64,000 nucleotides of DNA from JACQFZ01 sp045810625 (GTDB lineage Bacteria; Pseudomonadota; Gammaproteobacteria; Acidiferrobacterales; Sulfurifustaceae), in contig JBJMVQ010000016.1 in NCBI GenBank assembly GCA_045810625.1, positions 1-64,000 of the forward strand, written 5' to 3'. Below, piece after piece: positions 52,398 to 60,612 of the stretch (positions within the stretch are counted from its first letter, which is position 1; each line of letters starts with the position of its first letter). The position numbers were made by a program, and so were the translations under genes. The notes beneath the pieces are model-generated. The model had not been told where the DNA came from. It saw nothing but the letters and a program-made list of their open reading frames with translations, and searched no databases.

Positions 52398-54563
52398 TTA
52401 ATGATTTTTGCCGGGGTTCGCCACCGCCCATGAAGGGCCATGCTCGGCGGAGAGGGTCGTTTCAGCGCCGAACTCGTATGTTAGCGATGCGTCGGCTTCC
52501 TGGAAGTAATTCCCCTGCACGTAGTCGACGCCGATCGTCCACAGCACCGACAGCGCCTCCGCCGACTCGACGCTCTTGGCAATCGTCTTCTTTTCCATCG
52601 CTTTCGCCACCTCGACGATCGCTTTGAGCGAGGCCTGCGCCGCCGCATCGCGCGCGAGCTTTTGCGTAAAGGCGGTGTCGAGCTTGAGATATTCGACCGG
52701 CAGGTCGCGCAGCCGATTCGCGGCCGCGAGCGCGGTGCCGAAATTGTCGATGCACAGGCCGCAGCCGATCGCGTGCGCGGCGCGGATGAACGCCGCCGCA
52801 GCATCCGGCTTCGCCGCGACCGCGGCTTCGTCGATCTCGAAGATGACGTACTTCGGTTTGAGCCGTGCTTCGTGCAGCGCCTGTTGCGTCACGACGACGA
52901 TGTCGACGTCGCGCAGCGCCGCCGCCGAGAGATTGATGAAAAACCGAACGCGCCGGTCCTGCCGGCGCAGCTCGGCGAGCGCGCGGACCGAATGGCGTAT
53001 GACCCAGCGGTCGATCGCAGTCGCCTGGCCGGTCTCCTCGGCGCTCGGCATGAAGCGGCCGGCCGGAATGAGCTTGTCGTTTTCCGCGACCAGGCGCACC
53101 AGCACCTCGAAGTACTCGGCGACGTCGCCCTGCAAATGAACGACCGGCTGGTAGATCAGCCGAAAGCCGCCGTGATCGAGCGCGGCCTGTATGCGCGTCT
53201 GCCAGTCCTCCGTTGCAGACGGCGCGGACGGCGCACTTACGGGTGCCGAGTCAGGCTTCGGCGCGGGCGATGCCGCGGCCGGTGTCGCGGCAGCAGGAGC
53301 GGCGGCGGCCCGCGGCGCGCTCGTGTGCCCGCGCGCTGGATAGAGATCGGCGAGTGTCTTCAGTGCGCTCTCGGTCGCGCTGTCGATCAGCGTCGAGGCG
53401 ATGCGGCAGCCGCACTTCATGGGAGTGCCGTTTTCATCGAGCACGTTTTCTTTGAGGCCGCGTTCGGCGCCCTCGGCCAATGTCCGCAGCTGCGAGGCGG
53501 TTGCGTCTTTGACGAGCGCCGCGAATTCGGAATCGCCGCAGCGCGCCAGCACGGCTTGCGGCCCGAACAGCCCGCGCAGCTTGCGCGTCGCGGCGAGCAG
53601 AAAGCGGTCGGCGGCCGCGTGGCCGAGGTTCTTGTCGAGCTGACGCAACTCGTAAAAATCGATGGATACCAGGCCGTGCGTTCCGCCCGTGCCGCGCGCG
53701 CGCTCGATCGCCTGATCCAGCTCGCGCAGGAAATGCTCGCGGTTCGCGAAACCGGTAAGCGGATCGTGCCGGCTCAGGTGCTCGAGCTTCGTTTCCACGG
53801 CTTTGCGCTGCGAAACGTCGGTATAGAGCATCTGCACGCACGCCTCGCCGTTGATCGTGATCGGCGCGAGCGAGATTTCGACGTGCACGCGCGTCCCGTC
53901 CTTGCGCACGCCGACGAATTCCTGCGCGGCGCCCGGTGCAGCCGCCGCGCGAATGTGTTGCTTGAAGCGAGCGTGCTCGCTCTTGTCGATCAGATTCATG
54001 ACGGGCACGCCTTCGAGCTCGGCCAGGCTCTCGTAGCCGAACAGGGCAAGATATGTCTTGTTGGCGTCGACGTGCATGCCGTCCTGGCTGTAGCAGATCG
54101 CGTCGCGCGCGCCTTCGACGACGGCGCGATATTTTTCTTGTATCTCGGAAAGCGCGCGAACCGCCGCTCGGTGCGCCGCGCGTTCGGCTGCGGCCGCAAG
54201 CTCGCGCTCGAGCGCGGGGAGCAGGCGCGCGAGCTGGTTCTTGACGATTACGTCGCGGGCGCCGGCGCGCATCAGCGGTCCGATCTCCGCGTCGGGTACG
54301 GCGCGCGTCAGCACGATGACGGGAATATCGAGCTTGGCCTGCCGGAGCCGCTGCAACACTGCGTGAACGTCGAATTGTCGCAGCGTCCGCTCGGAGATCA
54401 CGGCATCCAGCGCGCCGTTCTTGACCGCCGCCTGCAGCGCCGTCAACTCGTTCAAGTGTTGCGCTTTCAGCACGTAACCGCCCTTGCGCAGCGCCGTAAG
54501 CGTGAGCTCCGCCTCATCCGGCGAATCGTCGAGGATCAGCAAGCGCAGGATTTTGGTGTCCAA
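52398..54563 (-). CDS. fimX: FimX-like degenerate receiver-PAS-GGDEF-EAL c-di-GMP receptor
   Basis: A 721-residue protein with a receiver (residues 1-125), a PAS domain (about 145-262), GGDEF (about 265-435), an Ala/Pro-rich linker and EAL (about 455-700). Each catalytic site is broken: the receiver acceptor is Glu58 (AVISERT), GGDEF reads GDSEF (near 343), EAL reads EVL at 486-488 (YFEVLVRL), and the usual EGVE loop reads AKSVE. The same domain order and degeneracy occur in P. aeruginosa FimX, whose EVL domain binds c-di-GMP and controls type IV pilus assembly. Orthology to FimX is strongly suggested but rests on pattern, not alignment. It lies upstream of ettA on the same strand. Confidence 0.82.
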   Translation of the reverse strand: MDTKILRLLILDDSPDEAELTLTALRKGGYVLKAQHLNELTALQAAVKNGALDAVISERTLRQFDVHAVLQRLRQAKLDIPVIVLTRAVPDAEIGPLMRAGARDVIVKNQLARLLPALERELAAAAERAAHRAAVRALSEIQEKYRAVVEGARDAICYSQDGMHVDANKTYLALFGYESLAELEGVPVMNLIDKSEHARFKQHIRAAAAPGAAQEFVGVRKDGTRVHVEISLAPITINGEACVQMLYTDVSQRKAVETKLEHLSRHDPLTGFANREHFLRELDQAIERARGTGGTHGLVSIDFYELRQLDKNLGHAAADRFLLAATRKLRGLFGPQAVLARCGDSEFAALVKDATASQLRTLAEGAERGLKENVLDENGTPMKCGCRIASTLIDSATESALKTLADLYPARGHTSAPRAAAAPAAATPAAASPAPKPDSAPVSAPSAPSATEDWQTRIQAALDHGGFRLIYQPVVHLQGDVAEYFEVLVRLVAENDKLIPAGRFMPSAEETGQATAIDRWVIRHSVRALAELRRQDRRVRFFINLSAAALRDVDIVVVTQQALHEARLKPKYVIFEIDEAAVAAKPDAAAAFIRAAHAIGCGLCIDNFGTALAAANRLRDLPVEYLKLDTAFTQKLARDAAAQASLKAIVEVAKAMEKKTIAKSVESAEALSVLWTIGVDYVQGNYFQEADASLTYEFGAETTLSAEHGPSWAVANPGKNH

Positions 54564-54717
54564 AGCGAGACCTCGGCCGCAAGCCGGCGAAAGTTTTCCG
54601 TTGTGTTCGAACAGGGGATTGCCAACGCGTTTGATCTAATTGTAGCCATGCCGATCGCAGGGAGGCACCATCCGGCGCCGGATATCGCGGGCGGCAGGGC
54701 GGTGGTATAAGAACACT

Positions 54718-55515
54718 ATGTTCTGCGTTTCGGCCCACGGACGAGCCGCCCTTTACGCCCTGACCTCGCTGACGCTCATGGTCTGCGCGGTTTCTACGGC
54801 AGCGGACACGGCTCCCGGCAACCAAGCGGCATCGCCCACGGTATCGGTCCTGGATGAGGGCGAGCGCACCGTTCTGAAGACCGCCGCCGACCGGTCATTT
54901 GCCGCCTACGTTGTCGGTCCGAAAGATGCGCCGCGCGGCCTGCTCGTGCTGGCTCCCGGCGGCGATTTGAGTGAACAGGCGCGCGACTGGGCGAATCATT
55001 TCGCGGCACTCGGCTACCGCGCTATTGCCATAGATATCGTAGGGGAGTCCGCCAAAACACCGCCGAAAGCGCGCGGGCCTATCGCGACCATCGATCAAAA
55101 CGACGCGAATGCGAAACACCGCGCGGCGCTCGAGGCGTTGAACGATCCGGGACGCAAACTCGGCGTGATCGGCTGGTGCGCCGGCGGCCGGCAGGCGCTC
55201 GAAGCGAGTCTCGCCGCCCCCGATCTCGTCTCTGCGACCGTGCTTTATTACGCACCGCCGTTCGCCGACGCGAAGCGTCTCGCGCACTTGAAGTCCCCGG
55301 TGCTCGCGGTCTACGCCAAGCACGATAAGCAGGCACCTGCCGAGCAGATCAAAGCGTTCGAAGCGGCCATGCGGCAAGCGGGCCAAACGCTGGAGGTGCG
55401 GCACGTCGGGCGCGAAGAGCCGTGCGCGAATCCCGCCGCCATCAGCTATGCAAAGGAGTCGGCGCAACCGACGTGGGAAGCGGCGCGCGATTTTCTGAAC
55501 CGGTATCTCCAATAG
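54718..55515 (+). CDS. Dienelactone-hydrolase-like exported protein, catalytic His apparently missing
   Basis: A 265-residue alpha/beta hydrolase with an N-terminal signal peptide (ending about residue 30). The nucleophile elbow GWCAGG has cysteine at residue 154, as in dienelactone hydrolases, and the acid residue fits in AVYAKHDKQAP. The usual final motif GHAFxN appears as GREEPCAN, so the catalytic histidine seems replaced by Glu, unless a nearby His (VRHVG) takes over. No substrate can be named. There is no ribosome site before the ATG; TATAAG lies 12 bases upstream. Confidence 0.75.
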   Translation: MFCVSAHGRAALYALTSLTLMVCAVSTAADTAPGNQAASPTVSVLDEGERTVLKTAADRSFAAYVVGPKDAPRGLLVLAPGGDLSEQARDWANHFAALGYRAIAIDIVGESAKTPPKARGPIATIDQNDANAKHRAALEALNDPGRKLGVIGWCAGGRQALEASLAAPDLVSATVLYYAPPFADAKRLAHLKSPVLAVYAKHDKQAPAEQIKAFEAAMRQAGQTLEVRHVGREEPCANPAAISYAKESAQPTWEAARDFLNRYLQ

Positions 55516-55528
55516 AGCGGTTAACGAC

Positions 55529-55781
55529 GCTTCACCGCAGAGGACGCGGAGGACGCAGAGGAAAAAGATTTAAAAACGACAACGTCGCTGAGTTTCAGAC
55601 GCGCGGTTTTATTGCAAAGGCGCTTAAAGTAAAAAATTTAAACTTAAAATTTCTGACATCTTTGATGCTATGCCGGTCCCGAGATCGCGAGAGACAGGAT
55701 TAGGGTGGGGGGATTTTGAGATAGGTTAAATAATTTTTCTTCTATTCCTCCGCGTCCTCTGCGTCCTCTGCGGTTCACAAG
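55529..55781. repeat. Dispersed palindromic repeat, copy 3, with enlarged loop
   Basis: The left arm (about 55529-55566, CTTCACCGCAGAGGACGCGG...) and the right arm (about 55745-55781, ending CTGCGGTTCACAAG) are near-perfect complements over some 35 bases. The 178-base loop between them (55567-55744) is AT-rich and lacks a gene. It lies between the convergent ends of the hydrolase and argF genes. The remaining bases to 55970 contain a separate hairpin. Confidence 0.8.
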
Positions 55782-55864
55782 TATTAAGTTTGTGGTGCTG
55801 GGAGCCTTAGCAGGCAGATCTCCGTCAGCAGGCAGATCTCCGTCACGCGAGTAGCAGTTCGTAG

Positions 55865-55891
55865 CCTGGATGGAGCGAAGCGGAATCCAGG
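55865..55891. repeat. Short imperfect palindrome of the GTAGCC...GGAGCG type
   Basis: CCTGGAT (55865-55871) and ATCCAGG (55885-55891) flank GGAGCGAAGCGGA. This resembles the dispersed GTAGGGTGGATTAGGCGCAG type element known in many proteobacterial genomes. It lies just after argF. Confidence 0.5.
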
Positions 55892-55970
55892 GGTTTCAAG
55901 CATTCGGCGTTGGCTCGCACAAAAGCGCGGAACGCCGCGATGCGGGTCACTTCGAGGCGAGACGCGCAGA

Positions 55971-56882
55971 CTACGCGGTACGCGCCAGGAGCAGCTCGAG
56001 CAGCGCTTTCTGCGAGTGCAGCCGATTCTCGGCTTCGTCCCACACGACGCTTTGCGGGCCGTCGATGACCTCGGCGGTCACCTCATGCCCGCGATACGCC
56101 GGCAGGCAGTGCATGAATATCGCGTCCGCTTTCGCGCGCGCCATCAGCGCCGTATCGACACGGTAGCGGGCGAACGCTTTCGTGCGCTCCGCTTTTTCGT
56201 GCTCTTGTCCCATGCTCGCCCAGGTGTCGGTGACGACGATGTCGGCTCCACGCGCCGCTTCGTGCGGCTCGGAGACGAGACGCACGTGCGGGGCGCACGC
56301 CGCGACGATGTCCGGCCGCGGCGCGTAGCCGGGCGGCGTCGCCACGCGCAGCTCGAAGTCGAGCAGCTTCGCCGCCTGCATCCAAGAATGGCAAACATTG
56401 TTACCGTCGCCGATCCACGCCGCGACGCACCCGTGGATCGGTCCGCGCCGTTCGACATAGGTTTGCATATCGGCGAGCAGCTGACAGGGATGGTGCAGCT
56501 CGGTCAGCGCGTTCACCACCGGGACCCGGGAATGCGCGGCGAAGCGTTCGACCATCGTGTGATGGTTGGCGCGGATCACGATGACGTCGACCATGCTCGA
56601 CATCACGCGCGCGGTATCCTCCACCGGCTCGCCGCGGTCGAGTTGCAAATCGCGCGGCGACAAAAACATGCTCGTGCCGCCGAGCTGCGCCATGCCGGCT
56701 TCGAACGAGACGCGCGTGCGCGTCGAGGACTTCTCGAACACCATGGCCATGGTGCGGCCGGCGAGGGGCGTGTGCCGCTCTCCACGCCGATGCGCGGTCT
56801 TCAGGGCCAGCGCGCGCTTGAGGAGGCCATCGAGCTCGGTGGAGCTCAGATCGGTGAGCGTCAGGAAATGGCGCGCGGTCAC
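55971..56882 (-). CDS. argF: Ornithine carbamoyltransferase
   Basis: ArgF makes citrulline from ornithine and carbamoyl phosphate in arginine synthesis. The 303-residue protein has the carbamoyl-phosphate loop SSTRTRVSFEAGMAQLGG, the HHPCQLLADMQT motif, the ornithine region DTWASMGQE and the HCLP loop in FMHCLPAYRGHE. The start is a GTG at 56882 that overlaps the argD stop (GTGA). It is the second gene of argD-argF. Confidence 0.96.
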   Translation of the reverse strand: MTARHFLTLTDLSSTELDGLLKRALALKTAHRRGERHTPLAGRTMAMVFEKSSTRTRVSFEAGMAQLGGTSMFLSPRDLQLDRGEPVEDTARVMSSMVDVIVIRANHHTMVERFAAHSRVPVVNALTELHHPCQLLADMQTYVERRGPIHGCVAAWIGDGNNVCHSWMQAAKLLDFELRVATPPGYAPRPDIVAACAPHVRLVSEPHEAARGADIVVTDTWASMGQEHEKAERTKAFARYRVDTALMARAKADAIFMHCLPAYRGHEVTAEVIDGPQSVVWDEAENRLHSQKALLELLLARTA

Positions 56883-58054
56883 GGCGCGGCGAGGAATTCG
56901 CGCACGCTCTCGGCGACCGCGTCGACGATCCGGTCGGCCTCGGCGTCAGTGATGATGAGCGGCGGCAGCAGCCGCACGGTTTTGTCCGCGGTGACGTTCA
57001 CCAGCACACCGCGCGCGAGCGCCTTCGCTTTTATGTCGGCGCACGGCCGATCGAGCTCGACGGCGATCATCAGGCCCTTGCCGCGAATCTGTCGGACGCC
57101 CTTCACGCCTTCGAGGCGCGCGGCGAGCCCGGTGTAGATGCGCCGGCCGAGGGCGGCGGCGCGGTCGCAAAAGTTTCCGGCTTCGAGATGCTCGAGGACC
57201 GCAAGTGCGGCGCGGCATGCCAACGGATTGCCGCCGAACGTCGAGCCGTGATTGCCCGGCTGAAACAAGCGTGCCGCTTCGCCGCGTGCCAGACAGGCGC
57301 CGATGGGGACGCCGTTGCCGAGGGATTTCGCCAGCGTCATCACGTCGGGGCGCGCATCTTCGTGCTGATACGCGAACCAGCGGCCGGTCCGGCACAGACC
57401 GGTTTGTATTTCATCGAGCATGAAGAGCCAACCGTGTTCGGTGCAGAGTGCGCGCAGCTCGGCGAGGTAACCGGGCGCGGGCACGACGATGCCGCCCTCG
57501 CCGAGAACGGGTTCGACCAGCACGGCAACCACCTCGGCATTGTGCTCGGCGACCTGCCGCACGGCGGCGACGTCGTTATACGGCACGCGATTGAATCCGC
57601 TCACGAGCGGTTCGAAACCGGCTTGGATCTTGCGGTTGCCGGTGGCGGTGAGCGTGGCGAGCGTACGGCCGTGAAAGCTGCCTTCGGTGACGATGATCGT
57701 CGGATTGCGCAGCTTTTTGTTGTTGCCGTGCAGCCGCGCGAGCTTGATCGCCGCTTCGTTCGCTTCGGCGCCCGAATTGCCGAAGAACACCGCGTCCATA
57801 CCCGCGACGCGGCATAGCTGATCCGCGAGCCGTTCCTGCAGCTCGACTTGGTACAGGTTCGAGGTATGTACGAGCTTGCCAGCCTGGTCGCGGATGGCTT
57901 CGGTCACGCCCGGATGGACATGCCCGAGACCGCAGACGGCAACACCGGCCACGCCGTCGAGGTACTTGCGCCCCTCGGTGTCCCAAAGATAGGCGCCCTC
58001 ACCGCGCACGAACGCGACGGGTAGGCGTGCGTAAGTTTGCATCACGTGTGTCAT
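56879..58054 (-). CDS. argD: Acetylornithine aminotransferase
   Basis: ArgD is a PLP-dependent class III aminotransferase. Of 391 residues, GNSGAEANEAAIKLAR, the PLP-Asp region MLDEIQTGLCRTG and the PLP lysine in VMTLAKSLGNGVPIGA are diagnostic. Some ArgDs also act on succinyldiaminopimelate. I chose the ATG at 58054 (MTHVMQTYARLPVAF); another ATG lies four codons later at 58042 and upstream codons are unconserved. No good ribosome site is visible for either. Confidence 0.93.
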   Translation of the reverse strand: MTHVMQTYARLPVAFVRGEGAYLWDTEGRKYLDGVAGVAVCGLGHVHPGVTEAIRDQAGKLVHTSNLYQVELQERLADQLCRVAGMDAVFFGNSGAEANEAAIKLARLHGNNKKLRNPTIIVTEGSFHGRTLATLTATGNRKIQAGFEPLVSGFNRVPYNDVAAVRQVAEHNAEVVAVLVEPVLGEGGIVVPAPGYLAELRALCTEHGWLFMLDEIQTGLCRTGRWFAYQHEDARPDVMTLAKSLGNGVPIGACLARGEAARLFQPGNHGSTFGGNPLACRAALAVLEHLEAGNFCDRAAALGRRIYTGLAARLEGVKGVRQIRGKGLMIAVELDRPCADIKAKALARGVLVNVTADKTVRLLPPLIITDAEADRIVDAVAESVREFLAAP

Positions 58055-58126
58055 ATAAAAGAATAAAGGCACCTGACCGGAACGCGGGCACGAGAGCCGC
58101 GCCCACTTTCCGGTACCGGGCGCCAA

Positions 58127-58600
58127 TCGTCGAAAGCGAAGATTCTAGTCCTTCCGATTCGTAAGGCAAGCGGGAGATAGGAGTCGGCGCCCGCAGGAGA
58201 GAGGCAGGCCGAAGGGACGAGGTGATCGATGGCGCAGGTCGTCCGCGCGCGCTTCGTGCGTGTGCCCTCGCTCTCAGTCGCTCCGCTCACTCTCGGCTTT
58301 CGTCACTGCGCAATCCTGTTCGTTCGAAAGCCAGGGCTCGGCTCCTGCCTCGCCCGCTCGCCGGGGACAAAGGTCCACCGGACCTTTGTCTGGTTCCGGC
58401 TCGCCCTGTCTCTCGCGATCAAGTGCATCCCTGCATGTCACCGCGACGGCAGAGGGCGCACGGAGCTATTCGCTGACCGCCTGTACACCGACGTGCCGAC
58501 CGGCGCGCGGCGAAGACGCGGGAATGTCGGCAAGGATGGCAGGTAAGGACGATCCTTCGCCTGGTCCGGAGCGCACCCGATGCGTGCGCGCCTCGTCATA
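58127..58600. other. Gene-free hairpin-rich stretch upstream of argD
   Basis: About 470 bases with no credible protein, although all three plus-strand frames happen to be open. The most obvious structure is a perfect 11-bp hairpin at 58366-58390 (GACAAAGGTCC/GGACCTTTGTC, loop ACC). Purine-rich GAGAGAGGCAGGCCGAAGGG-like runs resemble those of the element after tRNA-Gln. It may be a dispersed structured repeat. It also holds the promoter region of argD, not resolved by eye. Confidence 0.5.
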
Positions 58601-58605
58601 ACGAA

Positions 58606-58629
58606 GAAGCCCGGCGGATGCCGGGCTTC
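58606..58629 (-). terminator. Rho-independent terminator of the PuuD-like gene
   Basis: GAAGCCCGGC (58606-58615), loop GGAT and GCCGGGCTTC (58620-58629). On the minus strand the stem is followed by TTCGTTAT, and it stands 25 bases after the stop of the gene at 58655. Confidence 0.7.
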
Positions 58630-58654
58630 GTCGTAGCCGGAATGCTGCGTGCGT

Positions 58655-59143
58655 TCAGCGTACCAGCGGGAAATGCGCGCTCGCCGCCATAAAGAAGATC
58701 ATCGGAATCGAGAGCATCGTGTTCGTGCGTGAAGCGAGGAACGCGACTCGCCCGGCCCGGGCCTTCGCGGCGTCGTCCGCCGGTACCAGGCCGAGGACCT
58801 TCTTCTGATTCGGCCAGATGAGTACCCAGACGTTGAACAGCATGATCGTTCCGAGCCAGGCGCCGATGCCGATCGTCGCCACGGAGCCGCGTAGCAGAAA
58901 CGCGTTGACGAATCCCATGCCCGAACGCTCGAGGTAGTAAGCGCCGGCGAGCCACGTCACGAGCGCCGACCAGCGGAACCAGAGCAGCGCGCGCGGCGCA
59001 ATGTGCTTGGTGATGCCGGCGTTGGTACCGTCGGCGCGCGCGGCCGCGAGTCCCGGAACTTGTACTGCGTTGAAGTAGTAGAGCAGGCCGATCCACGTAA
59101 TGCCGGCCCAGATGTGCAACCAGCGATCGATAATCAGTTCCAT
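58655..59143 (-). CDS. PuuD/urate-oxidase-N-domain-like membrane protein
   Basis: A 162-residue protein with four or five membrane helices. RWLHIWAGITWIGLLYYFNAVQVPG at the start, then WFRWSALVTWLAGAYYL and MLFNVWVLIWPNQKKVLG, resemble the membrane domain of the PuuD urate hydroxylase family (PF06181). It has no cytochrome domain, so uric acid turnover is not implied; the conserved histidines may bind haem. The ATG at 59143 follows AGGGGA. A 31-residue membrane protein is encoded just upstream on the same strand. Confidence 0.65.
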   Translation of the reverse strand: MELIIDRWLHIWAGITWIGLLYYFNAVQVPGLAAARADGTNAGITKHIAPRALLWFRWSALVTWLAGAYYLERSGMGFVNAFLLRGSVATIGIGAWLGTIMLFNVWVLIWPNQKKVLGLVPADDAAKARAGRVAFLASRTNTMLSIPMIFFMAASAHFPLVR

Positions 59144-59188
59144 TGTTTGTCCCCTATGGTACGTAGTATGTCGGTATGCGGTAGCGAT

Positions 59189-59284
59189 TCAGCGAAGGAA
59201 ATTGACGCTGAACACGTACAGTACGACCAGCAGAATCAATCCCGAGATGATCGTGCCCCACAGGGAGTCGAGCGGGTTCTTCAT
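59189..59284 (-). CDS. 31-residue single-helix membrane microprotein
   Basis: The sequence begins MKNPLDSLWGTI and continues as one membrane helix (GLILLVVLYVFSV) to a short end NFLR. GAGGGA lies at good spacing upstream of the ATG at 59284. It stands 45 bases before the PuuD-like gene on the same strand, so it could be its small partner, as small subunits often accompany membrane oxidoreductases. No family was recognised. It is too short for most gene finders. Confidence 0.55.
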   Translation of the reverse strand: MKNPLDSLWGTIISGLILLVVLYVFSVNFLR

Positions 59285-59703
59285 TGTTGAGTCCCTCAAG
59301 TACGAAAGATGTTGTTCGGATTGTTACCGAGCTTGAGTGGTCGCTAGCCTACGGCAGAAACGGGCCCGATTGCAAGGCGCGGGCCGTCGCGAGGCGGCCT
59401 CCGCTCACGGTAACCGGCGCTCCGATTGCGCTGGCCTATGATGACGTCGTTCCACAGTAATCAAGATTGCAGCGGCGCGCAGTCACGCGGAAGCAACGTG
59501 GCGCGCTAATCTTCTTGCTGCCGGCGCGCGTCTAAAATGCGGGCGTACGCGCGCGCAGAGGCACAGGCGAGCCGCACCGGCCACGCGAATCGCGAGGTCG
59601 ATGGCCCGTCCCAGGGCGCAGATTATGCGTACCGCTAGGTCCTCGGGAGTTGCATAATAGCCATTACTACAAATCAGAATCCGATTCCGAAAAGGAGCTC
59701 AGC
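59285..59703. other. Gene-free divergent region
   Basis: 419 bases between the microprotein (minus) and the binding-protein gene (plus). It must hold promoters for both. Near 59650 the sequence TTGCATAATAGCC is AT-rich and may be part of a plus-strand promoter. No gene, repeat or riboswitch could be supported. Confidence 0.5.
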
Positions 59704-60597
59704 ATGTACCGACGTACTCTAGCTGCGATGTGCTTACTCTGTGCGTTCACCCTGCCGGCTGCTGCCGAAGAGCTGACGGGGACGCTGAAGAAGATCAAGG
59801 ACAGCGGGGTCATATCACTCGGCCATCGCGAATCGTCGATTCCATTCTCCTACTATGACGACAAACAGCAGGTCGTCGGCTACTCGCACGAGATCTCGCT
59901 GAAGGTCGTGGACGCGGCGAAGCGGAAATTGAATATGCCGAACCTCCAGGTGAAGCTGACGCCGATCACCTCGCAGAACCGCATACCGCTCGTGCAGAAT
60001 GGCACGATCGATCTGGAATGCGGATCGACCACGAATAACACCGAACGCCAGCAGCAGGTCGCGTTTTCCGACACGATCTTTGTCATCGGCACGCGGCTGA
60101 TGACGAAAAAGAATTCCGGCATCAAAGATTTTCCCGATCTCGCGGGCAAGAACGTCGTCACGACGGCGGGCACCACTTCGGAGCGGCTGCTGCGCGCGCT
60201 GAACGACGAGAAGAAAATGAAGATGAACATCATCAGCGCCAAGGATCACGGCGAGTCGTTCCTGACGCTCGAAAGTGGTCGCGCCGTGGCGTTCATGATG
60301 GATGACGCCCTGCTTTACGGCGAGCGCGCCAAGGCGCGCCGCGCGGACGACTGGGTCGTCGTCGGAAGGCCGCAGACGCGCGAGGCGTATGGCTGCATGC
60401 TGCGCAAGGGCGATGCGCCGTTCAAGAAGCTGGTCGACGAAACGATCGCGCACATGCAAACCTCCGGCGAGGCGACAAAGCTTTACAACAAGTGGTTCAT
60501 GAGCCCGATTCCGCCCAAAGGCCTCAACCTCAACTTCCCGATGAGCGATGACATGAAGGCCTTGTTCAAAAATCCGAACGACAAGGCGTATCAATAA
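59704..60597 (+). CDS. Glutamate/aspartate-type ABC transporter substrate-binding protein
   Basis: A 297-residue periplasmic protein of family 3 (GltI-like). A signal peptide (MYRRTLAAMCLLCAFTLPAAAEE, cut near AAA-EE) is followed by LKKIKDSGVISLGHRESSIPFSYYDD, GTIDLECGSTTNNTERQQQVAFS and AGKNVVTTAGTTSERLLR, which match the glutamate/aspartate binding protein. The ATG at 59704 follows AAAGGAG. No permease or ATPase gene is next to it; the next gene is the convergent RHS gene. The transport system is either elsewhere or the protein acts as an orphan binder. Confidence 0.9.
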   Translation: MYRRTLAAMCLLCAFTLPAAAEELTGTLKKIKDSGVISLGHRESSIPFSYYDDKQQVVGYSHEISLKVVDAAKRKLNMPNLQVKLTPITSQNRIPLVQNGTIDLECGSTTNNTERQQQVAFSDTIFVIGTRLMTKKNSGIKDFPDLAGKNVVTTAGTTSERLLRALNDEKKMKMNIISAKDHGESFLTLESGRAVAFMMDDALLYGERAKARRADDWVVVGRPQTREAYGCMLRKGDAPFKKLVDETIAHMQTSGEATKLYNKWFMSPIPPKGLNLNFPMSDDMKALFKNPNDKAYQ

Positions 60598-60612
60598 TAA
60601 GTACTCGCGCGA

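Noticed and set aside
52398..54563. Active bifunctional GGDEF/EAL enzyme
   Set aside because: GDSEF, EVL and AKSVE replace essential catalytic residues, so enzymatic activity is unlikely.
58222..58601. Three overlapping plus-strand frames (84, 105 and 113 codons) upstream of argD
   Set aside because: All three frames are open at once because the region is GC-rich and repeat-like; none has a ribosome site or recognisable fold.
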